From assembly GCA_026985775.1 (NCBI GenBank), contig JALSPV010000115.1, positions 1 through 7,493 of the forward strand: a DNA stretch of 7,493 bases, written 5' to 3'. Position 1 is the stretch's first letter. Each line of letters starts with the position of its first letter. Position numbers and translations under genes: made by a program. This document shows positions 1 to 6,579 of this stretch, in pieces. Source of the DNA: Candidatus Aenigmatarchaeota archaeon. Lineage in GTDB: Archaea > Aenigmatarchaeota > Aenigmatarchaeia > Aenigmatarchaeales > SZUA-1535. A model generated the notes under the pieces. That model was not told the origin of the DNA. It did not search any database and saw nothing but the letters and a program-made list of their open reading frames with translations.

Positions 1-666
1 AATTCCCTCTTTGAGTATATACCAAGAAACACTTGCAACTATTTTCACACCCCTTATTATTCCTGATGTTTGAAGATATTTTACCTTTACCGGAAGTTGA
101 ATTATTCTTAGTCCATTACGAAGCGCCGAGATAAGCACAGAATTTTCTATTGTATACCCACTACCTATTTCATCAAGAATTACCTTTAAAGCATTTTTTC
201 TGAACCCAATAACACCACAATTTGTGTCGCGAAACTTTGTGGAAAAAAGGAAGTTAAATAAGCTGCGCCATACTATGTTTCCGAGTCTGTGGCGGAATGG
301 TAAAGAAGAAAAATCTCGAGAACCCATAACTATATCAGCCTGATCAAGAGCGGAAAAAAGCATTGGCAAAAATTCCGGCGAATATTGCCCATCGGCATCC
401 ATAATAACTATATTTTCGAATCCTTGAGAAAGCAGATATTTGAACCCTGTTTTCAAAGCTTCTCCCTTTCCCATATTCTTTTCGTGTGAAATAACATGAG
501 CCCCTGCTTTTTTTGCAAGTTCGGCTGTTTTATCTGTAGAACCATCATCCACAACGAGAATAAACGCATCTGGAATTGTTTTTTTACACTTCTCGACTAC
601 TTCAACAATTGTTTTTTCTTCATTAAATGCAGGTAAAAGAATTGCTTTCTTTTTTACTTTTTTCAT
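1..666 (-). CDS. Dpm1-like GT2 glycosyltransferase (polyprenyl-phosphate sugar synthase), C-terminus cut by window edge
   Basis: A family 2 glycosyltransferase, read directly by translating the minus strand; the frame is open from the ATG at 666 to base 1 (222 residues) and continues outside. Seen: a Lys-rich start (MKKVKKKA), the nucleotide-sugar binding strand ILLPAFNEE (9-17), VVDDGSTDKT (38-47), NMGKGEALKTG (64-74), the metal-binding DAD of MDADGQY (D90, D92), GSRD after it, and the CG-V-GFR acceptor-side segment near 160. This pattern is that of dolichyl-phosphate mannose/glucose synthases, which move a sugar from GDP- or UDP-sugar to polyprenyl phosphate on the cytosolic face. No membrane helix is seen in the visible part; one could lie beyond the edge. 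The start overlaps the aglB stop as ATGA, with GAGGT (minus strand, 676-680) nine bases upstream, so it is probably translated together with aglB. The sugar cannot be told from sequence. Confidence 0.92.
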   Translation of the reverse strand, partial: MKKVKKKAILLPAFNEEKTIVEVVEKCKKTIPDAFILVVDDGSTDKTAELAKKAGAHVISHEKNMGKGEALKTGFKYLLSQGFENIVIMDADGQYSPEFLPMLFSALDQADIVMGSRDFSSLPFRHRLGNIVWRSLFNFLFSTKFRDTNCGVIGFRKNALKVILDEIGSGYTIENSVLISALRNGLRIIQLPVKVKYLQTSGIIRGVKIVASVSWYILKEGI

Positions 667-2855
667 AACCCTGTTACCTCATAAAGCCTTACTTCAGTGT
701 TTTTGAGAACAAGCTTAAAGTGTTTGAGTCCTTCCCCATCCAAAAAGAAAAGTTTTGTAAATAGCACGTCTTTCAGCCTTTGTGGTATAAGTACAGCGTA
801 TCCTCGGTTTTCTGAAATCCATAGTACATACGGTAAATATCTGTATGAGAGCCTGTAACCAAGCTGTCTGAAAATCGGTTTTAAAGTGTTCACAACATCT
901 GTGATGTTATACTTTGTAAAATCTATTCTCATTATTTTACTTCCGTTATAGAACCATACTTCTTTAATAAGCATCGCGTTGTATCCCTGTGTGAAAAATG
1001 GAATCGGATATGAAACGTCTGCGTAAAGGACTCTTATATTGCCTGCATAAATGTAAAGAAATGGTTTTCCTTCATCTGTATAAAGCACATTTCTTTGCGG
1101 CAAATAATAGTAAAGTTCACATTTTCTTGGTTCTTTCCTTGCATCACACCCACTTCCATAAAACTGTATCCATTGAAATTTTCCTATCAAGTCCTGAGAA
1201 GCTATCCAGTAAACTTTTGGAGAAGTACCTTTGTATTTTTCAAGGATCTTAAGAGCTTCTTCCTCGCTTTTTGCCATGAAAATTCTTCCGAGATCCATTA
1301 TCCTTATGTTTATGTTATAGAGACAATCCCTCCCACAGTGAGCGCCATCTGCTATCACTCTTCTTTCAGCATATCCAGTGATCATGTGCCCTGGATCCCA
1401 CCAAGTCCCAACAAGAGAAAGTTCTGGTGTTTTTTCTCTAAGATATTTCCATGTTTCATCCCAGTTTTTGTCTATATCAGGACCTAAAAAGTGTGCAAGT
1501 TGGATTCCAAGTGAAATGGTAAGTAGAATAACAAAAACTATTAGACCCTTGAAAATCTTTCCTGATAACTCCCAATTTGAAAGGAATTCATAAAGCATTA
1601 CTAATCCTGCAGAACAGAGTACAAGGAATATAGCAGAAGAAAATTCCGTAAATCTTATACCACGCATTGAAGTAATGAATGCTATAGAGGCAAGTGCAAG
1701 AAATATGGAAATGGCCTCTGTATTTTTTTCTCTGAGAGGTTTGATAAAGGAATATGTAAAAGCGCAGATAAGAAGCAATAACACCAGAGCGTCTATTACA
1801 ATATTTGTAGTAATCAATCTACCAAAAGAATAAATAATTGAAGTTAAACCAAAAACTGGCTGAAGCTCTGCAATCGATTCGTTAACTATCCAAACCTGTG
1901 GTGAAATTGCAAAGGTAAATAAATCCACCAAATGTTCAATTGCCTTTATTTTCAAAAGCTCTGCGAAAATTGTCGAAAAAACAAAAAGCAATGCTGCTGG
2001 TATCAGTGTTCTAACAGCCTTTTCCCGTGAATATCCAAAGGAAAGGTAAATGATCCATGCTGCTGAAAAAATTACACCAATAAGCACAAACACACCACGA
2101 AGCAGGCAAAGAAAGAGGAAAAATAAAGGCAAAACTGCTTTAAAAAGAGGTTCAACTGATTCATTTCTTTTTTCAAATGCTTTGATAGCATAATCGAAGT
2201 AGAGATATGCAAAAACTATACCAAGATAAATGAAATATGTATACCATGCCATCGGCCAAGTAAGCATAAAAGCAACTGTACCTGTTAGAGCCATTGCAAA
2301 CGTGTATATACAGGGGTTTCTGAACAGACGAATGTAAAGGTATAACGTTAGAAGTATGAAGAATAACACAAGTTGGTCTGTGTCATAGCTTGAACCAAAT
2401 GTTCTCGAAAGAATCTGCGGACACAATCCAATAAAAAATGCCGCGAGAACACCTGCTCTTTTGTCCTTCAGTTCCTTTCCCAAAAAGTAAGCGGGAATTA
2501 CCATCATTGCACCGTAAATTGCAGAAGCCCATGCACATGTTGTTATTAACGAAATTCCGTTATTGAATGCTTTAAAAATAGTGTAGAGAATTGCGGTAAG
2601 GTAGTACATAAGCCCCATTGGTTCAACAGGTCTACCAACATAATAGCTAAGCTCATCCCATTCTGGGAGAAAACCCCAATCAACAAAGTACTTCGTAAAC
2701 CTATACTGGTAAACTGGATCATAAGAAAGAATTCTACCCGGAACTATGCTTATTGCTCTCACATAAAAGGCGAGGAGAAAAGCTACTATGAAAAGAATTT
2801 CGCAGTAATATTTTTTTACAAAGCCTGATATTCTTGTTAAATTCCTTACAAGCAT
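663..2855 (-). CDS. aglB: STT3/AglB oligosaccharyltransferase
   Basis: Catalytic subunit of N-glycosylation: transfers a lipid-linked oligosaccharide to Asn in Asn-X-Ser/Thr on the outer face of the membrane. 730 residues: about a dozen hydrophobic helices (roughly 18-450) followed by a soluble C-terminal domain (about 460-730). Family motifs in order: first acidic motif SYDP (D46), second acidic motif YDTD (D158, D160), the SVSE/TIXE-type loop SIAE (327-330), the RGIRF arginine segment (398-402), the sequon-reading motif WWDPG (485-489) and VIADGAHC (500-507). A possible DK-type element is D555/K559 in SQDLIGKF, spaced unlike the textbook DxxK. The Tyr to Pro change in WWDYG is the main oddity. 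The start at 2855 is the first possible start after the divergent TATA box; no Shine-Dalgarno precedes it, so a leaderless message is likely. The downstream Dpm1-like gene overlaps by 4 bases. Family assignment is firm; the glycan is unknown. Confidence 0.96.
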   Translation of the reverse strand: MLVRNLTRISGFVKKYYCEILFIVAFLLAFYVRAISIVPGRILSYDPVYQYRFTKYFVDWGFLPEWDELSYYVGRPVEPMGLMYYLTAILYTIFKAFNNGISLITTCAWASAIYGAMMVIPAYFLGKELKDKRAGVLAAFFIGLCPQILSRTFGSSYDTDQLVLFFILLTLYLYIRLFRNPCIYTFAMALTGTVAFMLTWPMAWYTYFIYLGIVFAYLYFDYAIKAFEKRNESVEPLFKAVLPLFFLFLCLLRGVFVLIGVIFSAAWIIYLSFGYSREKAVRTLIPAALLFVFSTIFAELLKIKAIEHLVDLFTFAISPQVWIVNESIAELQPVFGLTSIIYSFGRLITTNIVIDALVLLLLICAFTYSFIKPLREKNTEAISIFLALASIAFITSMRGIRFTEFSSAIFLVLCSAGLVMLYEFLSNWELSGKIFKGLIVFVILLTISLGIQLAHFLGPDIDKNWDETWKYLREKTPELSLVGTWWDPGHMITGYAERRVIADGAHCGRDCLYNINIRIMDLGRIFMAKSEEEALKILEKYKGTSPKVYWIASQDLIGKFQWIQFYGSGCDARKEPRKCELYYYLPQRNVLYTDEGKPFLYIYAGNIRVLYADVSYPIPFFTQGYNAMLIKEVWFYNGSKIMRIDFTKYNITDVVNTLKPIFRQLGYRLSYRYLPYVLWISENRGYAVLIPQRLKDVLFTKLFFLDGEGLKHFKLVLKNTEVRLYEVTGL

Positions 2856-2866
2856 AAAAGGAAGGT

Positions 2867-2886
2867 GAGGGGAAGATATATAAAAA
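2867..2886 (+). promoter_or_regulatory. TATA box and purine-rich BRE-like element for the plus-strand operon (leaderless promoter)
   Basis: Read on the plus strand the same element is TATATAAA (2877-2884), preceded by the purine run GAGGGGAAGA (2867-2876), which resembles a TFB recognition element. Its centre is about 26 bases before the ATG at 2908, so the message would start at or beside that codon. No Shine-Dalgarno lies just before the ATG. Nothing comparable is seen before the next two genes, which fits one promoter driving 2908-6579. Confidence 0.6.
2877..2884 (-). promoter_or_regulatory. TATA box for aglB (leaderless promoter)
   Basis: On the minus strand this octamer is TTTATATA, the archaeal TATA consensus. 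Its centre is about 26 bases before the aglB ATG (2855), which places transcription start at or next to the start codon; the 21 bases between hold only pyrimidine-rich sequence and no Shine-Dalgarno. The upstream side (CTCAATTT) is not purine-rich, so a TFB recognition element is less obvious in this direction. Confidence 0.6.
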
Positions 2887-2907
2887 ATTGAGCCAAGAAA
2901 TTACTCC

Positions 2908-4620
2908 ATGAAACCTTTCAACAAAATTGATGTGCTTGCAATACTCACAGTAGTTACTTTCGGAATCATGTATTCTCTTATAACCCTATTTTCCCCAATA
3001 GCGTTTGGAGATGAAGGATTTTACAGCTCAACAGGAGAATGGATTGCACAGCATATGGAGTTTCCAAAATACTATCCTTATATCGGAACAGATTACATAA
3101 AATTACCAGCAGCAAGATTACCGATGGGATTTATTAATACAGCGTTTTTCTCAGCTTTCTTGGGAGAAGCAGGAATAAAGATTATGATGCCATTTTTCAT
3201 TGTTCTTTCTGCTCTACTTGTTTACTTTACCTTCCGTGGAATGAAAAGGCAGAAACTTGGATTTTTTATAGCGCTTGTAATAGTGTGCCTTCCAGCATGT
3301 GTCAAATACGGTGTGCTTAACTACCCAGAAAACCAGGCAACTTTTTACATAATAGCTGCTGCCTGCTTCTTTTTGAAAGGTGTTGAAAACAACGATACAA
3401 AATGGTTTATTGTAGCTGGATTTATGCAGGCTTTTGCATGTCTTTCAGATATTATTGGTTTCTTTTCTCTACCAGTATATGTACTCTGGCTTTTTTACCA
3501 GAGGTTTAAAGAATTTACAAAGTTTCTACCGATTTTCATTATCCCTCTCCTTTTATTCCTTCCGTGGATGTTGAGAAATTATGCACTGTATGACGCCCCA
3601 TGTATTCCTGCTTTACTTCCAAGTGAAAAATGCAGAGATACATTCTTGAAACCCATTGAAAAAAATATTTTCAGAGCTAAAACACATCGACCAGAAGAAT
3701 CAACAGGAGCAGGCCTCTTCAGATTCGGAATAATAAATTTCTTGCTCTTTGGTTTTGGCTTTGCAGGAATAATTACCGTAATAAGTGCGGGTGCATTTGC
3801 GGGTTTTAAGAGGGAGGATAAAATGAATCTATTTTTCACCCTTTGGCTGCTTGTCGGAATAACAATAGTACTTTATCTGGCTACTCGTAACCCGAGAACG
3901 GAAGACTTGCTAAGATACTCTTTATTCGCAATATTTCCAGTAGCGTATTTTGCAGGGAAATTTATAGAAGAAGTATCTAGGAAAGCCAAGATAAGTAGAT
4001 TTACTTTAAAGATGTTATTTACAACCTCGATCGTATTACCTGTTTCTCTTTTCATAATATTTGTAAAGGGAAGTCTTGGAGCCGGAATAATTATGTTCAC
4101 CGCATTTCTTTTCTTTATCTCGGGAACGGAACTTGCTGAGAGCAAAAAGGTTGAACACTCCATTTATCTTGCACTTACCATTATCCTTATTTTTTCTGTC
4201 CTTTACTCTGGTGTTGGAGAGATCTTTAACATGTACAGAGTTAAACATACCCTTGATCCGCTTGTAGACGCATGTAAATGGGTAAGAAAACACACTCCTG
4301 AAAATGCTACAATAACGCTTGTTTATGCACATCCAGCAGAGTATAATTGTAAAAGGAGAATTTATTCCATCCAGGGACTACCCGAAGGAGATGAAATAAG
4401 ACTATGGGCAAATGAAACTTCTTATAAACTTCTTAAGAAATGGGGGTTTGATTACATAATTATAGAAGGTTTTACAATGGTACCGAAATCAATGTACTGG
4501 CGTGAAACGGAACCATTAAACTTCGTATTTTACCTCGAAAATTCCCCACACTTCAAAAAGGTTTATGATAACAGAGCAACATATGGCGCGAGTGGTGTAA
4601 TGGTCTTTAAAATAAATTGA
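2908..4620 (+). CDS. GT-C membrane glycosyltransferase (ArnT/PMT-like)
   Basis: A 570-residue polytopic protein with about a dozen hydrophobic segments (roughly 8-437) and a soluble C-terminal part (about 445-570). After helix 1 comes GDEGFY (D35, E36), the acidic first-loop motif of GT-C enzymes of the PMT/ArnT type, which use lipid-monophosphate sugars as donors. Further family-like traits are YPEN (139-142), RNPRTEDLLRY (327-337, an Arg/Tyr loop before a helix) and a C-terminal segment starting ACKWVRKHTPE, a common start of the soluble domain in archaeal GT-C proteins. Sequons occur at N466 and N502. The ATG is the only possible start downstream of an in-frame TAA at 2881. It lies divergent to aglB and 12 bp before the GlcNAc-1-P transferase gene, so it probably adds a sugar in the N-glycan pathway, perhaps fed by the Dpm1-like enzyme. 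Donor and acceptor are unknown; protein O-mannosylation or lipid modification are alternatives. Confidence 0.83.
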   Translation: MKPFNKIDVLAILTVVTFGIMYSLITLFSPIAFGDEGFYSSTGEWIAQHMEFPKYYPYIGTDYIKLPAARLPMGFINTAFFSAFLGEAGIKIMMPFFIVLSALLVYFTFRGMKRQKLGFFIALVIVCLPACVKYGVLNYPENQATFYIIAAACFFLKGVENNDTKWFIVAGFMQAFACLSDIIGFFSLPVYVLWLFYQRFKEFTKFLPIFIIPLLLFLPWMLRNYALYDAPCIPALLPSEKCRDTFLKPIEKNIFRAKTHRPEESTGAGLFRFGIINFLLFGFGFAGIITVISAGAFAGFKREDKMNLFFTLWLLVGITIVLYLATRNPRTEDLLRYSLFAIFPVAYFAGKFIEEVSRKAKISRFTLKMLFTTSIVLPVSLFIIFVKGSLGAGIIMFTAFLFFISGTELAESKKVEHSIYLALTIILIFSVLYSGVGEIFNMYRVKHTLDPLVDACKWVRKHTPENATITLVYAHPAEYNCKRRIYSIQGLPEGDEIRLWANETSYKLLKKWGFDYIIIEGFTMVPKSMYWRETEPLNFVFYLENSPHFKKVYDNRATYGASGVMVFKIN

Positions 4621-4630
4621 GGGGGGGGTG
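4621..4630 (+). promoter_or_regulatory. G-rich ribosome binding site with an 8-G run
   Basis: The 12 bases between the stop of the GT-C gene and the ATG at 4633 are eight G followed by TG and AA. They can pair with the CCUCC of the 16S rRNA tail in several registers. A run of eight G is striking in such AT-rich DNA and lies outside any reading frame of this operon. Confidence 0.6.
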
Positions 4631-4632
4631 AA

Positions 4633-5634
4633 ATGTTATTTTCCTTAATTCTTTCTATTATAGTTTCCTTTTTAAGCACGATAGTTATTCTTCCCCATTT
4701 TATAAGATACTTTAAAGAGCTTGGATTTGTTGGAATAGATGTTCACAAAAAAGAAAAACCTAAAGTAGCAGAAATGGGCGGGGTTCCTGTGATTTTTGGA
4801 TTTTTGTTTGGCATCTTTTTTTTCATATGGATTCGGGTTTTCTTTTACGGAACAACCAAGAATCTCGTTGAAATGTTCGCATCGATCAGCACTATACTAA
4901 TAATTTTCGTAATTGGTTTTCTCGACGACATTTCTTCTGTTGCTAGAAAAGGAAAAAAGAAAAAATCTGGATTAAAACAGTGGCAAAAACCTTTGCTAAC
5001 TTTCCCTGCTTCTATACCTTTAATTGCTATTATGGCAGGTAATTCTGTTCTTCATATTCCTTTTATAGGTCCTGTTGATACAGGAATTCTTTACCCACTC
5101 TTAATAGTTCCTCTTGCTGTTGTTGGTGCGAGCAATGCCATAAATATGCTTGCCGGTTTAAATGGCCTGGAAGCAGGAATGAGTGGAGTCCTTTTATTCT
5201 TTCTAGGAATTTATTCGCTTTTGCATGGTTCTCCTTATCCAGCTATTCTCGCTCTTTGTTTTGCTTTCTCTCTTTTCGCATTTTTGATTTACAATAAATA
5301 TCCAGCGAAAATTTTTCCTGGAGATTCGTTATGCTACTCTGCAGGGGCGTGTGTAGCAGCTGTAACAATAACTGCAAGTATTGAAAAATATGCGTTGCTC
5401 TGTTTTCTCCCATGGTTTTTTGAGTTGATTCTAAAAATGCGAACTCGTTTCAAAGGAGAATCTTTTGGAAAACTTGCAAAAAACGGCACACTTATTGCAC
5501 CGGAGAAATGTACGTCTTTAACGCATATTGTAATGAAACTAGGAAAATTTAGTGAAAAAGGTGTTGTAGCGTTTTTAATACTCGCCGAAATACTTCTTTG
5601 TATTCTAGCATGGTTTATTGTGGGGGTGTTATGA
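4633..5634 (+). CDS. UDP-GlcNAc:polyprenyl-phosphate GlcNAc-1-phosphate transferase (DPAGT1/Alg7/AglH-like, GT4/MraY superfamily)
   Basis: Moves a HexNAc-1-phosphate from a UDP-sugar to dolichyl/polyprenyl phosphate, the first lipid-linked step of N-glycan assembly. 333 residues with about ten hydrophobic helices. Motifs: DVHKKEKPKVAEMGG (36-50, the cytosolic loop after helix 1), GFLDDIS (95-101, the metal/substrate Asp pair D98-D99), a Lys-rich loop (106-119), NAINMLAGLNGLE (168-180, family signature with A where Asp is common in NMLDGLNG), KIFPGDSLCYSAG (226-238, D231 matching the catalytic-metal Asp of GPT) and GESFGK (275-280) in the last cytosolic loop. The GDS-CYSAG form is closer to eukaryotic GPT than to MraY or WecA. 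Start at 4633 directly follows the G-rich ribosome site; the stop abuts the next gene's ATG. Resembles what is called AglH in Methanococcus voltae. The exact amino sugar is not readable. Confidence 0.93.
   Translation: MLFSLILSIIVSFLSTIVILPHFIRYFKELGFVGIDVHKKEKPKVAEMGGVPVIFGFLFGIFFFIWIRVFFYGTTKNLVEMFASISTILIIFVIGFLDDISSVARKGKKKKSGLKQWQKPLLTFPASIPLIAIMAGNSVLHIPFIGPVDTGILYPLLIVPLAVVGASNAINMLAGLNGLEAGMSGVLLFFLGIYSLLHGSPYPAILALCFAFSLFAFLIYNKYPAKIFPGDSLCYSAGACVAAVTITASIEKYALLCFLPWFFELILKMRTRFKGESFGKLAKNGTLIAPEKCTSLTHIVMKLGKFSEKGVVAFLILAEILLCILAWFIVGVL
5622..5628 (+). promoter_or_regulatory. Shine-Dalgarno site of the exchanger gene
   Basis: GGGGGTG sits six bases before the ATG at 5635, inside the last codons of the GlcNAc-1-P transferase gene. 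It decides in favour of 5635 rather than the later in-frame Met 11. An ATG at 5631 lies in another frame and does not open the exchanger. Confidence 0.6.
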
Positions 5635-6579
5635 ATGCATGTCTTTTTGCTCTTTTTTATAGGAATGATATGTATTGCTCTTGCTGCAAAGCTGGCTGAA
5701 AAGGCATTAGAGTTTGCATCAAAGCTATGCAAACTTCTTGGTATGAAAGAAAGTATTTTTGGTTTCGTGTTTATTTCCATTGCAACAAGCTTACCAGAGC
5801 TTTCAATTGCTGTTTCTTCTTTTTCTGCAAACACAGGAGAACTCAGTTATGGAAATCTTTTTGGTGCGCTTGTTGTTAATTTAACGCTTTTGTTTGGTCT
5901 GCTTTTATGGAGAGGTATAAGTATAGAAAGGAAAGTAGCAGAAGAGTTTTCAAAATATCTTTTCTTTCCCATAATAGTTGTAATATTTATTTTCTTTTTT
6001 TCTAAGCTTTCATGGTCCTTTGGAATATTCCTTCTAGTTATGTATTTTGTATATGCAAACTATGCAAGAGAAACGTATCCATTACTTAAAGTCAGGCTTG
6101 GATTTTTAAGAATTTTCGAAATTTCCGCAAATTTATTGTGGTTTATACTCTCTTTTATTGGAGTTGCATCCCTTTGTAATATAGCTGTGAATTGTTTTTC
6201 TGAAGTTGCAGAAGTAACAGGAATTATGCAGAGCTTTATTGGTTCGACACTAATAGCGATAGAAACATCTCTTCCAGAGATTTTCATTACATTAAATACC
6301 CTCAGAAAAAAAGGTTTTGTTGAAATAAGCATTGGTGATTTAGTCGGTTCAAGCATGGTTAATGTAACACTTCTCTTAGGAATACTTTTGCTTATCTCTC
6401 CTATAACCGTTGGTTTTATGGAGAGAGTGCTTGCATTTTTTGCTGCACTTTCATCTTATCTTGCAAGCCTAGCCCTTGAAAGAAATTATGGAAAGAGATT
6501 TGCATTGATTTTATGGTTTATATTCATATGCTTCATAGCGACACTAACTTATCTCCAGTTTCTTGATTTCATGAAATGA
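5635..6579 (+). CDS. CaCA-family sodium/calcium (cation) exchanger
   Basis: A 314-residue, about ten-helix antiporter of the CaCA superfamily, expected to expel Ca2+ or a related cation against Na+ or H+. The protein is an internal duplication: alpha-1 repeat SIATSLPEL (48-56) then GNLFGALVVN (73-82); alpha-2 repeat AIETSLPEI (208-216) then GDLVGSSMVN (234-243), about 160 residues apart. Both ion-binding Glu (E55, E215) and both TS pairs remain. Deviations from the GTSLPE and GNxxGSN consensus are A50 and E210 for Gly, and A78 where the alpha-1 GSN Ser is expected, while alpha-2 keeps S239. Length matches compact prokaryotic exchangers. The ATG begins right after the upstream stop, so it is co-transcribed with the glycosylation genes. 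The last 36 bases overlap the convergent small gene. Transported ion is not certain. Confidence 0.92.
   Translation: MHVFLLFFIGMICIALAAKLAEKALEFASKLCKLLGMKESIFGFVFISIATSLPELSIAVSSFSANTGELSYGNLFGALVVNLTLLFGLLLWRGISIERKVAEEFSKYLFFPIIVVIFIFFFSKLSWSFGIFLLVMYFVYANYARETYPLLKVRLGFLRIFEISANLLWFILSFIGVASLCNIAVNCFSEVAEVTGIMQSFIGSTLIAIETSLPEIFITLNTLRKKGFVEISIGDLVGSSMVNVTLLLGILLLISPITVGFMERVLAFFAALSSYLASLALERNYGKRFALILWFIFICFIATLTYLQFLDFMK

Noticed and set aside
998..1593. Plus-strand open frames opposite aglB.
   Set aside because: They overlap each other and lie wholly antisense to a gene with full family motifs; their translations show no coherent domain.
2861..2910. SD-like GGTGAGG on the plus strand followed by a TTG at 2888, suggesting a tiny leader peptide before the GT-C gene.
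   Set aside because: The frame from that TTG stops after seven codons at the GT-C start, and the purine run is better explained as the TFB-side flank of the TATA box.
3579..4332. Minus-strand open frames opposite the GT-C gene.
   Set aside because: Antisense shadows of a membrane protein gene, without promoters, SD sites or recognisable domains.
5334..5834. A 166-codon minus-strand frame across the transferase/exchanger junction.
   Set aside because: It lies opposite conserved motifs of two real genes and its translation has no recognisable pattern.
6566..6577. Perfect 12-bp palindrome ATTTCATGAAAT as a hairpin terminator or operator.
   Set aside because: It has no loop and is AT-rich, so it cannot form a stable hairpin; it may be chance within overlapping codons.
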